Below are positions 23,024-33,187 of a stretch of DNA of 64,000 bases, in pieces. The DNA is taken from the NCBI RefSeq assembly GCF_032854445.1, contig NC_088298.1, positions 4,148,160-4,212,159 of the forward strand, given 5' to 3'. Positions within the stretch are counted from its first letter, which is position 1; every line of letters starts with the position of its first letter. This DNA is from Liolophura sinensis (Eukaryota > Mollusca > Polyplacophora > Chitonida > Chitonidae). Position numbers and translations under genes: made by a program. Below the pieces are notes generated by a model. The model ran no database searches. It had not been told where the DNA came from and saw only the letters and a program-made list of their open reading frames with translations.

Positions 23024-23984
23024 CGTGCTTTAATATTTTTCGAATATATCTGCCTTCATAACAGCTCATTTATTGAAATATTTCTCTCCAAAATTGTGAC
23101 CTAGGTCATATATAACAACTGAGGTCATGCGATGACTCGCATGATGCGAGGAGCGGTGATTTCGAAATCAGACTGAACGATATAGTCAAATATATGCTTT
23201 TAGCGCGAAGAATTCACTTCAAAACTCATTTGGTGGTCTTACTAACCATCTTGGAACTTGGAGAATGCAACAAAACAGTATCTACGATGTTTCAAAGAGT
23301 TTAATATTGGTTTTGATAATAACTTGTGATGGTAGACGTGATGTTGAATCAAAAGGTCACAGTGGGAGCAGTTATGGTGCCCCACGTGGCAAATAGAATG
23401 TACAAGATCTAAGAATAATCTTGAGGTACAGACCAGTTCACACACACGAGACAACTCTTTGGTGCTTTACAAAGTAGTACGGTAAGTTTATAGGTATTTA
23501 ATTTCGTGAAAAATTCGTGAACCGTTTTGTACAAAGAAATCGATGGAAACCGGTGTCACAGTGTAGAAGCATCACCTCGTGGGTTTTCGTGGCATTAAGA
23601 CTTTAAGCATAAGAGCAGAAGAAGCGATGCCTTTCATAGAAAAAAATTCTGATGACCGTACTATAGTCTACAGCATAAACAGACTGCTTACCGGATTCAA
23701 ATTTATTTTCATTCATACGATTCAATCCATATTGTGTTGACAATTTTGCCTTTTTTTTTTTTTGGCATTGACACAAAAGTTCGAGTACCACAAAAACGCG
23801 TGTCAGGAACAATAAAACAACAAACAAACAATGGAAGTAGTGCGGTATGAAGTTATACTTTTTCATTGGGTAAACTTGTCCATGAAAGTTAGGCGACCAA
23901 TCAAAACTGCAGTTTATTTATAAAAGGTGTGAAATATTGAAAATTTACATCAGTGACACGGGCAAATTATGGGATAAAATTGTG
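23024..23984. other. Unique spacer
   Basis: A short perfect palindrome CTCGCATGATGCGAG lies at about 23137. A T run is present at 23750-23763. Nothing else is supported. Confidence 0.45.
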
Positions 23985-24435
23985 TATTAGATAGTATATA
24001 TTGTACATTTTCCAATTGTATCTTGTATAGTGTACACTGTACAATTGTTTTGTGCACTGTATATTGTACAATTGTGTATGATATAGCGTATATTGTACAA
24101 TTGTGTATGATATAGCGTATGTTGTACAGTTGAGTATTATATGGTGTGTATTGTACAACTGTATATTGTATACTGTACACTGTACAGTTGTTGTATTATA
24201 TAATGAATAGTGCACAGTTGTGTATTATATAGTATGTCTTGTATAGTTGTGTATTATACAGTGTACAGCGTACAGTTGTGTCTTATATAGTGAACAGTGT
24301 ACAGTTGTGTGCTATACAGTGTACAGTGCACAGTTGTGTATTATATAGTGTACAGTGTACAGTTGTGTATTATATAGTGTATGGTGTACAATTGTGTATT
24401 ATATAGTGTATAGTGTACAGTTCTGTATTACATGG
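23985..24435. repeat. 29-bp minisatellite, second array
   Basis: About 15 units of 'TGTACAGTTGTGTATTATAT' plus AGTGTACAG. The last units repeat at exactly 29 bp (corresponding bases at 24302, 24331, 24360, 24389 and 24418) and are the most homogeneous. The family is the same as the array 1.2 kb upstream. Confidence 0.92.
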
Positions 24436-26045
24436 ACGGTATATCAAAGCGATTTGCATCAGGAGAGTAAGTGTCCGACAAAAAAGTTGTCCTTTTCAAG
24501 AAAGTAAATTAGACGTTGATTTCTTGGCTTGATAGCCTTTTGACACATTCTAACGACATCCATTGCTAACGCAAGAGTGCACTTATGTTCATGTCAATGT
24601 ATGTTTTAGTTGCGGCTACCCGAATAAAGTGCTAACATCAATTTGAAAAGGCGCCATTTGCCGATATATTTGTGCGACGACCTCCAAAGGAACATTTCCA
24701 TTTTGACGCCTTAAAAGCTTCTTCTGCAAACAGAAATAAATGTTCCCGTCAAAACCCATTTTTCACGTCGTACTAAATGCGAATAAACCCCTACAACAAC
24801 CTTTAAATTCTTATGTTACGTGAAATGATCCATTGTACTCTGTCGTCATAAGGTCATAAGTTCAAATCTCACGACCGACATTTTTTAGCATTTGAATTTG
24901 ATACCTAGCTTTGTCTAAACCACTTTAATACATACGTAAACATATAGTAATATCTAATATAAAACTTTGATGTAATGACTCGCTGAAAACATGAGTGTAT
25001 ACAATACAGCGTTTTCTGACGTTTGAAGAAGAAAGCTTAATCATTTAAGTCTCGAAATTAAAGGCATAAATCAGGCAAAACCGGTTTAATTCCAGTAGTT
25101 AAATAAGGTGAGACACATGTATTTTCGTAGGTGCGTCTAAAGAGGAACAAGAAATGCTGGGAATACACCTATATAACGAGTATCCAACACAATTACCTCA
25201 TCAGAGGCAACGATCTCTATAGCTTCAAAGTTCACCCGACGAGGTGGATTTTTCACTCCAATTTGAGAAGAAAAAAAATAATCCTTTTTCGTGACATGGA
25301 CTAAATTAAGAAAAAGTCCGATTGTAAAAACAGGGTGATTCATTGTGGGAAGAGAGTGGAGGGGGGGGGGGGGGGGGTGTCTGGCTTTAAATCCCGACTT
25401 CAGATCGTTAAGTGTTAACAGCCATTGACATAACCATCACGTGGCTAGTTTGTCTTTTCTCTCTCCTGATTTAGGCGTGCGGCATGAAGGCTGGAGGTAT
25501 GGGTTGGGTAGTTGTGGTGGGTGTCGTCCGCTAAAGAAGCCAAGCTGGGTGTCTACGAAAATAGAACTCTATCCGATGTTATAGGCAGTGTTTTTGTCAT
25601 TCTTAGATTGCCACGGAATTTTAAGAGGGATTGGGAAAAGGGGTACCCAGGGAGTTGGAGAATGACGATTGGAAAGTCGACGCGTAAGCGGATTAACGGG
25701 AAAGAGGGATTAAAAACCAAGCCAGATTCCATTAAAGTCCAGCCAACGACGGAAACCTTACCAGTTCTGTCACGTGACTGTAAAGGCCGTGTTTACTGTC
25801 CGCCACAAAGTTATTTATTCGAGTAAGACCGAAAATAAGTTGGTCAAAGAAACCTAACACTGCCTGAAATAACGACAGCTCGCATGAAAACGCCGTCTAT
25901 GTATGCTTTTATATCATACCGACTTATACACCTTCAGTTCAGGTCTTACCCTTGCTGGTTCGGTTTTGACCTTTATTTATTTATTTATTTCATTGGCGTC
26001 TAGTAACGTTGTCTAAAAAAGGCGTATATGACAGTGTGTCAGTTT
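24436..26045. other. Unique spacer with a G17 run
   Basis: A B-box-like 'AAGTTCAAATCTCACGACC' lies at about 24850. A run of 17 G occupies 25361-25377. A weak SINE-A-like tail (TTTATTTATTTATTTCATTGG) begins at about 25973. A 104-codon frame (25512-25826) has no domain. Confidence 0.45.
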
Positions 26046-26049
26046 TATG

Positions 26050-26130
26050 AGTGTAGGGAACCTCAGAGTACCCAGATTAAACCACTGGCACTTGGCAAGT
26101 AAGATTGCGGCTTTATGTCAGGGAGAGTGT
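26050..26130 (-). repeat. SINE-C relic
   Basis: 'GAACCTCAGAGTACCCAGAT' followed by 'TAAACCACTGGCACTTGGC' is the complement of the SINE-C 3' half. Confidence 0.5.
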
Positions 26131-26371
26131 TCTGCCTTTTGCAAAAAAGGCGGTAGTTTTCGAATCTGTGTTCCTTCACTTGCAAACCTGTAAAACAGTT
26201 GACTGCTTCTCTCCTATTTTCCCCGCTTTATATACTAGTTTTATAGTATTCCTTACATATTCCATTGGGAACTGGTGTCTTACGTTGTTTTGGAGATGGG
26301 TCTTGGCGATTGTCGGCATGAAACGCCCTCGTACGATTTACAAGTGGTATATGTGATTATCGATTTGACGC

Positions 26372-26695
26372 TTATAGACTCAAACATAACTTGGTTCGCC
26401 TCTGCCGTAGGGAAAATTTAATTAAACTTGCCATCGAAAGTTGCGTGAAAACAGCCAACAATTCACGACATGGAGTCGCCGGGAGCATAGGCACAAGGGC
26501 TATACCGAGTTCCCGTCCAAATTTACAGCGCTGACGTTCGAATGAGACTTCGTTACCGGTGGCGCGCGCGCTATAGATCGCTCCTGTCGTCTGGTTTAGA
26601 TCTTCTTCACTGAGAGAGGACGTCTTCAGCAGCAGCACAAGCCAACGAACAGACATGGACACGACAGCTCGGCGGGAAAAATCGATGTTAGCCAT
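26372..26695 (-). CDS. Possible first exon with signal-like leader
   Basis: A minus-strand frame of 107 codons contains an internal Met at about residue 14, followed by a hydrophobic run (VRWLVLLLKTSS), then a hydrophilic stretch with 'LSEEDLNQTTG'. The DNA includes a CpG-rich core (GGCGCGCGCGCT, about 26562). A weak donor-like CCG/GTAACG lies about half-way through the frame, near 26557. I recognise no family. The region from here to 27000 is repeat-free and unusually C/G-rich, so it may be a promoter or conserved block rather than coding. Confidence 0.18.
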   Translation of the reverse strand: MANIDFSRRAVVSMSVRWLVLLLKTSSLSEEDLNQTTGAIYSARATGNEVSFERQRCKFGRELGIALVPMLPATPCRELLAVFTQLSMASLIKFSLRQRRTKLCLSL

Positions 26696-26783
26696 TAGTG
26701 GCCTTCAATTAAACCCCCAAATGCCCGAAATGTCAGCATTGCCTTTTTAATTCCAAACCTCCGTGAATTTCTTCGCCTGATCT

Positions 26784-26805
26784 ACGAGCTTGTCTTCAAG
26801 CTCGT
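26784..26805. other. Perfect 9-bp hairpin
   Basis: ACGAGCTTG and CAAGCTCGT flank the loop TCTT. It sits in a unique, repeat-free block. Confidence 0.45.
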
Positions 26806-26809
26806 CCCG

Positions 26810-27890
26810 CATTGTGCGAGGCTTTATCGCCAACCCGACTAAGCAGACGAGATAGGACCTTTAGCAGCCCTCCCCCCAAATCCCCCTCCCTCGGGCCAAC
26901 AACTGTCTGCCAGCCCCTTAATCCATCCCTGTGGCTAGCTCCCGTAGCAATCATACCCCCGATACAACCGTTTGGTGACCCCATGCGGAGACAAGATTAC
27001 GTAACGATTCATTATTTCTTCGTTTTTTTTTTTCACTAAAATTATGTTTTCCTAAAGCAGAGTAAGGCTGCAATTAAAGGCTACATTACCAAGTCAAGAG
27101 GATACAGGGCCTGACATTGACAAATAAAAGAAATAACATTACTGTTGTCGCCATTTAACTTTGGAAAGAAAAGCACAGATTGCTGCCCAACAGAAACTAT
27201 ATTTGCAATATGCAGGAGGTTTTCACTTTAATGAACCAATATAACTGGAGAGCATAGGATTAAGACGAAAGGCGTGCTTAAGTTAAACATTTAAGATATA
27301 TTCTTATTTATGAATTGAAATATTGTCCTTATGGCGTACTGTAAACAGGAGTCTATGTGTCTGCTATGTGTCATAGTGACTACATTATCAGGTTTTTCAA
27401 GCGTCTTCAGAAGCTTCTTCTGTCTTGTCCAGATATTGATGTGAGATGCACCGTTCAGCCACTAATGTTTACTCGCCTTTGAAACCTTCTTCAACCTACT
27501 GCATAATATCAAGCCACGCTTTGCCTCGCTTTGGCCTTTAACGGATGGCCAGTAATTCAACTTCCGACGACTCACGCGCACATCACGTCATCATATCAGA
27601 CACCGACAAAAAGGAGCTGGTCACGCCCGTTGCTAAGCTGCCATGCACGCGCATGCTTGAAACACTGTCACGTGTTTTACTCCTTCTCTTATGATCTGAC
27701 TTTTAAACATATCCATTACATGCATGCATGAGATTATAACAGATGGGTTTTGAAAAGACAGCCGGTGAAACAGAAAGATGAAACTCCATTTTCAGCCACG
27801 CTACGCTAGACAAAAGCCGGGAAGAGTGCGATGTGTCATCACTGAGGTGATGAAATCGCAGCCGACATATGTTCTGCTGTCCCTGGCATT
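26810..27890. other. Unique spacer
   Basis: No repeat is recognised. 26810-27000 is C-rich. Open frames on both strands lack domains. Confidence 0.4.
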
Positions 27891-27894
27891 TCCG

Positions 27895-28235
27895 GGTCAA
27901 CGGGCCTACGATCTTTGGGGTTGAGGGTTCGAACCCCGCTTCCGTTGCGCCGTTAGTGACTATTCCTCAGAAAGCCCTCTTCTCCCCACACCTGACCGTT
28001 GTTGGATATGTTTTGAAGAAAGCAAGGATTTATTGTCACTTGAGGGTGTTTGAATCCTGCTCTCGCTGTTTGGGTTTGGGTTGCAGCCAGGGTGTTCGTC
28101 GGGTGTATTTTGACGATATATGCCGGGCACTCCGGTTCTTTCACCCGTAAACCAGGCTTCCGTCATATTTAAACATTCTTGAGCATAGAGTTAACACCAA
28201 ATATTAAATAAATAAAAATTAAATAAATAAATAGA
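27895..28235 (+). repeat. SINE-D, tRNA-headed element
   Basis: The head contains an excellent B-box/T-arm-like GGTTCGAACCC at about 27927. The body includes 'GGGTTGCAGCCAGGGTGTTC' and 'CCGGGCACTCCGGTTCTTTC'. The tail is 'CATTCTTGAGCATAGAGTTA' followed by 'ACACCAAATATTAAATAAAT'. The tail echoes SINE-A although head and body differ. Frames of 63-93 codons on both strands are shadows. Confidence 0.65.
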
Positions 28236-28537
28236 CAAAGGACTTATTTATTGTTGATGACGGCTTTTTTCGTCCACTTTGTATTCACTTTTGTTTCTGA
28301 ATGTCCAGGTTTCAACAACTACAATTTTTTAGCACAGTTCTTCGCAGCCTTGTTTCAACGAATGCCATGCAGGTTTCGATAAGCTTGCGCAGTCTACAGT
28401 TCGCTGAAGACCACATTGCGTACTAACAATTTGATGAGCGTATTTGTACGTCACGTGCGGGAATGTTTTGTCAACAGTTTAGCGAGGGCATCCTCTTTAG
28501 TTGCTGCACCCGTAGAACTGACCACCATCGATAAAGG

Positions 28538-28788
28538 GCGTCGGTGGCCGAGGGAGTCAGCGTGCCAGCTCGGCGTAATGACCCAGAAGCTTCCCACCAA
28601 CGCGGTCGCTGCGAGTTCTAGTCCAGCTCATGCTGGCTTCCTCTCCGAACGTACTTAGGAAGGTCTGACAACAACCTGCGTATGGTCGTGGATTTCCCCT
28701 GGGTTCTGCCCGGTTTCCTCCCATCATAATTCTGGCCGCAGTCGTATAAGTGAAATATTCTAGAGAACTGCGTAAGACATCAGTAAAA

Positions 28789-28832
<44 letters not shown>

Positions 28833-28838
28833 AAAACA
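28538..28838 (+). repeat. SINE-A, full length with head
   Basis: This copy keeps the 5' head 'GTCGGTGGCCGAGGGAGTCA' (A-box-like TGGCCGAGG) and 'TGCGAGTTCTAGTCC' (B-box-like). The middle is 'GGTCGTGGATTTCCCC', the tail 'TATAAGTGAAATATTCTAGA', and then about 12 AAAT units. It allows the head to be compared with tRNA-Leu/Ser. Confidence 0.92.
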
Positions 28839-29595
28839 ACCGATAAATAAAGAATGGCTTTAAATAATATCCGAATAGGAAAATTTTGACTAAAATTTAA
28901 CAAAAATTTGGAAATTTAATTTCCAAAGAGCTTTAAAGTGTGTCCGTCGGCAGTATTACACCCGGTTCTTACCACTTCTCGCCAGTCGGTTAACACGGTA
29001 TACGGAATATTACACGTACCAATTAACTTTATTTCTAGGTCTACATGCATGGTCAAATATTAATGTATATTTATACGTTTTCACAAAAACCAACAAAAAA
29101 ATTAAAATTCTAGCAAAATCTATAGTTCTTTTTTGTGATTTTGAGAACTTTTTCTGGTAAATATATGATTTTGTAATAGGCAACGATTTACTCAACCAAG
29201 CGGAATGTTTTGATTATACATGTAATTCGTTAACACATTTGTCTTTCCACTCTGGCAAATCTGGTATATGATATATGATATTTATATGCTGGGATCCGTA
29301 AAAAACCGTAAAATACATTCATACAAGACTATCGGCACCACAGCGGCTCGCTAAGCAACACAACAACCACGAACAAATGTTGTAAAGAAATCTTAAAAAA
29401 AAAACCCGCCAAGGTCACATAGGTCACGGTGATGAGGCATGAAATGATGTAACTACCAACTGAAATGATGAGATGAGTGTAACTACCAACCCAAGTTATT
29501 CGTAACTACCAGTGCAACGACTCGTTTCAGTATAATGGCTCGGGTGATGTGGCTAACCTGTCTACGGTTGAAATCCTGCTACATGGACGGATTTC
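28839..29595. other. A/T-rich unique spacer
   Basis: The only local structure is a short repetition of 'GTAACTACCA' at about 29448-29510. Confidence 0.5.
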
Positions 29596-29597
29596 TC

Positions 29598-29882
29598 TGT
29601 ACAGTTGGTAGTGCGTCTGCTTCGGGGACGGTAGATGCAGGGTCCATCCTGGGTCAGGTGACACCTAAGACCTTAAAAAAGATGAAGTTGTAACTTTCTC
29701 TCCTTGACGTTCAGCAACAAGGAGGCGCATTACATACACTCTAAGGACTCCTTCGTCGTCATAAGGCTGAAAAAATTGTTAAACAGGACGTTTAAATCAA
29801 GCACTCACTCACCCATTACATGCACTCTAAGGTTAAACTGTTAAATTGTTGAAAAATTAAGTACGACGTTAAATCCCAAGCG
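29598..29882 (+). repeat. SINE-B tail on a different head, plus extra tail
   Basis: Head 'CAGTTGGTAGTGCGTCTGCT' with 'GGACGGTAGATGCAGGG' is tRNA-like but lacks the SINE-B 'GTCAGTATAATGTGACTGGG' body. It runs into 'CTCCTTCGTCGTCATAAGGC' and a SINE-B tail ending ACTCACTCAC (about 29812). A second, headless SINE-B tail follows directly (29813-29882). Confidence 0.75.
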
Positions 29883-29885
29883 ATG

Positions 29886-30577
29886 GTGTTTGTTTAATGC
29901 AGATGAAAGCATCATAAAATTCTATCCAGCCAGCCAGCCCGCCATGTAGGTAACCCATCCGTGCATCGTTATCTTCTCAAAACAGACGCGGTAAGCAAAT
30001 TGACCCTCCCATTACGTAAGCAAACACGAATAACACAACGTCGAGGAGTTAATTGAAAACTGGGCTATAATAACAGGGAAGGGCCTGCCACGCGCGCTCC
30101 TCTCGTTCTCATTTGCGCGGACAATGGGTGTGAATTGCACAAGAGACATTTTACATGCACCACACATTAAGGGCATGCTGTTAGTGTGTTGTATAACAGC
30201 CATAATTGCCCGGATAACTCAGTTCACTGCATGCATGGAGTAGGGAACATATATTATTGTCGGTTAGATCCATTCATGAGGCTACAATGGTCACGTGTTA
30301 TGTAACGGATAATTGAAACAGCTGTGATCAGCTGATGAAGTCTGTAAATCAACCAGGAAAATAATCAACCAATAGATAAATTTACATGCTTTCTTATAAT
30401 TGGGCCTAACCTTGGATTCGTTAGCAAGGAACTGTGAAATGACACGTGTATATAACACATGCTTCTAAATGTGTTACGAAGGGCCATGTTGGGCTAAACT
30501 AGATCACCCTGAAGTTAAGGGGTGTATAATGCTATAACACTGCGACCATAAAAGTGAAAACTTCTTGAGTGCAATGT
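29886..30577. other. Unique spacer
   Basis: No feature is recognised. Confidence 0.45.
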
Positions 30578-30840
30578 TAAGTGAGTGAGTACTTGAGGTT
30601 TAACGTCGTACTCAACAATTTTTCAGTCATATGACGACGAAGGAATCATTAGGGTGCATGTACGTGTAATGTGCCTCCTTGTTGCAGGACGGATTTCCAC
30701 GCTCTTTTATTTAGTGCCTCCTTGTTGCAGGACGGATTTCTACCGCTCTTTTATTTAGTGCTGCTTCACTGAAACGACTTGCCGCAAATACAGCAAATAC
30801 CTGTCGATCCGTGTAGACCTTATTCCATTCGCGTTTACAT
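30578..30840 (-). repeat. SINE-B with a 43-bp internal duplication
   Basis: Reverse orientation: 'GTGAGTGAGTACTTGAGG', 'TTTTTCAGTCATATGACGAC', then the block 'GTGCCTCCTTGTTGCAGGAC'...'CTCTTTTATTTA' twice in a row (about 30670-30712 and 30713-30756), then 'TTCACTGAAACGACTTGCCG'. Confidence 0.8.
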
Positions 30841-31017
30841 TGTCATGTAAAGTACATTCAAGACAGCTGTCAGGTTTACAGAGTTACGCAAAAATATATT
30901 AATAAGGACCTTTCTGAAGGTGGATCCCTGGATTTGAAAAACACGACACTGTTTTCGGGAGATTACAGTGCGCTCGAGTGCGCACCGCCATAGAGCGGAA
31001 CTTCACAAGGTTTTTAT

Positions 31018-31240
31018 TTACCTATGTATTTATTTATTTATTTGATTGGCTATACGACGGCGGCCAGAATCTGGGCAACGCCCGGGGGAAGCCCACGACT
31101 ATCCTCAGTTTTACTGGCATACCTTATCACGTATGGCCGGAAAGGAAGCCAGCATGAGCTGGACTTGAACTCTCAGCCACCGCTTTGGTGAGAGTTTCCT
31201 GGTAAGCGTGCTAACTCCCTCGGCCACTTAGCCGCCCCTT
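31018..31240 (-). repeat. SINE-A, full head, deleted tail
   Basis: Reverse orientation. The head end is intact ('CTCCCTCGGCCACTTAGCCG', the complement of GGCCGAGGGAG). The A/T tail and 'TTGATTGGC' join directly to 'TATACGACGGCGGCC', so about 35 bases that normally include 'CGGCGTAAAACAC' and 'AAGAATATTTCACT' are missing. Confidence 0.88.
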
Positions 31241-32144
31241 CATCGCAGGTTTTTACCACGTGCCCCGTCAGCGCTGGCGTGAGATGTATCAGGCTCACTG
31301 CAACAACGACATTGATTATCACAGTTAAGTGGCTTAACATTTACTTAAAAGGAGGTATTTAGAGCAGCTAATCTCGCTCAATCGGCTTAATTCTTACAAA
31401 TAATACCACCGATGTTGACGGGTTATCTGATACATAGATCGGGCATTGATCATGAGAACATACGTGGGTGTCAGATATATTCATGATCAGTTGCATATGG
31501 ACAAGCCTCAGCTTGCTTACAGCAGAACAAACAAATAACTGCTAGACGAGAAAAACAAAGGTTTGCTAAAACTTCATACCGTGCGTAAACTAGATTCGAA
31601 CCCCAAATCTCATATATGTTAGGCATACTTGTGTACTGTTATATCTTTTATCCATTGCCCTGACAATTCTGGATTGATTAAGCTATAGCTTAATATCATA
31701 AATTTTAACTGCATACTGGTTTGGTCGCGTTTTGTTGTGCTTAGCTATAGGAGTAACTTTGTTTGGGATTTTTGACTTGTATATACATTGATATGACATT
31801 ATAGCGGATGTGTTCGATATTAGAACAGCAACCCTGAAATAAACATTCGAATTCGCCATGGGGCAATCAGTCTTGTGTTTTCTTTGGCCGGAAATAAAAA
31901 GCTGTCATTATCTTGCCAGAAATTCGCGTTTTCTAAGCATAACAGAGCTGTGGTGCGTTTACTTCTATTTTAAATTATGCAGGACCATAAAACAGCTTCT
32001 GCTTGAACAACAACACAGCTGACTGAAAAAGATCCTGCCTGTTGTTTAAAGTGTTATAAATGTGTGTTGAGCTGCATGCCTTTTTACTCCATCCGCATAT
32101 GGTAGAAGTCAAGTTCGCTTGCATTTGATCCATTTCCTGTAGGA
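31241..32144. other. Unique spacer upstream of the CpG block
   Basis: No repeats were seen. 'TAGATTCGAACCCC' at about 31591 is B-box-like but isolated. Confidence 0.45.
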
Positions 32145-32460
32145 ATGTATAGTCGGGAAGATATGACAGGACGGCATCTGTCTCATGTCACGTGGTCAAC
32201 GTCGCATTTTTTCCACTGGACCGTTGTCCATCAATCAGACCCTTCGCACGAGCTCTTCGCGAGAAAGTGTTCGTCGCTCCGCCTCGACTCGTACATTGAG
32301 CGGCCCTCGCGCTCGGCTGAACATCGGGCAAGCCCTGCTCAGCGTTCAAGGTTACCACGGTTGGGAAGCGACTGCGCAGGGCATCGCGGCCGCCGCCTAA
32401 ACTCTTCAAGGACTACCGACAGCTCTCCACTCAAGCAGTCAGTTGTTGCCTAGACAGCCT
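32145..32460. promoter_or_regulatory. CpG-dense block upstream of the Frizzled-like exon
   Basis: CpG is far denser here than in the rest of the window (for example 'GTTCGTCGCTCCGCCTCGAC' and 'GCGCAGGGCATCGCGGCCGC'). Three frames are open across it: +102 codons from 32145, +71 codons from 32185 and -73 codons. The Ser/Arg-rich 71-codon one (from MSRGQRRIFSTGPLSINQTL) looks most protein-like. I cannot tell a coding exon from a CpG-island promoter or 5' UTR. Its position 0.6-0.9 kb before the TATA promoter favours a regulatory or 5' exon role for the same gene. Confidence 0.45.
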
Positions 32461-32947
32461 AGCTGAGCGGGTCTGTACCAGGGATCGGGAGAGCGAGCGA
32501 GAGAGGGTGAGAGACAGCTGGCTATAGCTAGCGGTTGCTTGGTCAGGGTTTCCGCAGAGAGTAGGGGAGTCGACGAGACATGCGTTCCCCATAGCGACTC
32601 ATCCTTACCCAGGGAAAACAATGTCGGCCAGAAAGCGTGCGCCGAGAGATAGGTGACAACATAGCTATAAAAAAAAAAACAACGCGTGACAATTTTTTTA
32701 TCCCGGTTTGGTGACAATTCAAAACTCCAAGTCTTCTAAGAGTGCCGTCGTAGGGAAAATTGCCCAAAACCCTTAAATCTTTCTTTTCAGTTGTTTTTCT
32801 GTGGCACGACTTCGTATCAACGGCAAAGAAGCAGTCTATCTGTCAAATGGATGCTAAGACGTCGTCGGCCGTAGTGACTGGCTCAAATAAAACGGCCAAT
32901 ATTTTCCTGTCTCTTCCGGTAATACGACGGTGAAATATAACCGGGAT

Positions 32948-33040
32948 TTACGTCACAGGATACCCAGTCATTTCTGCCAGGGCCAAGGGCGGGGATTTTT
33001 ATAAATACATATATTTAAATCCGGAATAAAAGGATTCCAG
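32948..33040 (+). promoter_or_regulatory. TATA promoter with GC box and CRE-like site
   Basis: In order: TTACGTCA (32948-32955, ATF/CREB-like), GGGCGGGG (32987-32994, GC box), TATAAATA (33000-33007). Transcription would be expected to start about 25-30 bases after the TATA box, near 33030, leaving a 5' leader of about 40 bases with no upstream ATG before the start at 33070. The spacing fits a focused animal promoter. The start point itself is inferred. Confidence 0.5.
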
Positions 33041-33069
33041 TAAGGTTGTGATTTTAAGACAGCAGCACC

Positions 33070-33187
33070 ATGGATTGGAGTGGCAGGGTGGTGACATGGA
33101 TTTTCCTGCCTCTGTGGATGTTACTAGGGAGGGTGTGTGAGGCGGGACGATGTGAACAGATTACTGTGAATTTCTGTCGGGGCTTGT
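33070..33187 (+). CDS. First exon of a Frizzled-type receptor or Frizzled-related protein (partial)
   Basis: ATG 33070 lies in a perfect Kozak context (CACCATGG), with an in-frame TAA 13 bases upstream. The exon encodes a signal peptide (MDWSGRVVTWIFLPLWMLLG; hydrophobic core about residues 8-19; likely cleavage after Ala25 in V-C-E-A). Then comes Cys28-E-Q-I-T-V-N-F-Cys36-R-G-L, which matches the start of the Frizzled cysteine-rich domain (C-x-x-I-T-V-x-x-C-x-x-[IL]-x-Y-N), the Wnt-binding module of Frizzled, sFRP and related proteins. Reading on gives one Cys and a TAA at 33190, so an intron must begin just before: candidate donors are the GT at 33186 or 33188 (weak), while the better GTAAAA at 33193 lies after the stop. 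The remaining CRD, seven membrane spans and tail were not found downstream. Frizzled 5/8-like or sFRP-like identity cannot be separated on 12 residues. A pseudogene fragment is possible but unlikely given the intact promoter and start. Confidence 0.6.

Noticed and set aside
22582-24435. CRISPR-like array
   Set aside because: Units are contiguous 29-bp repeats with no unique spacers, and the context is an animal genome.
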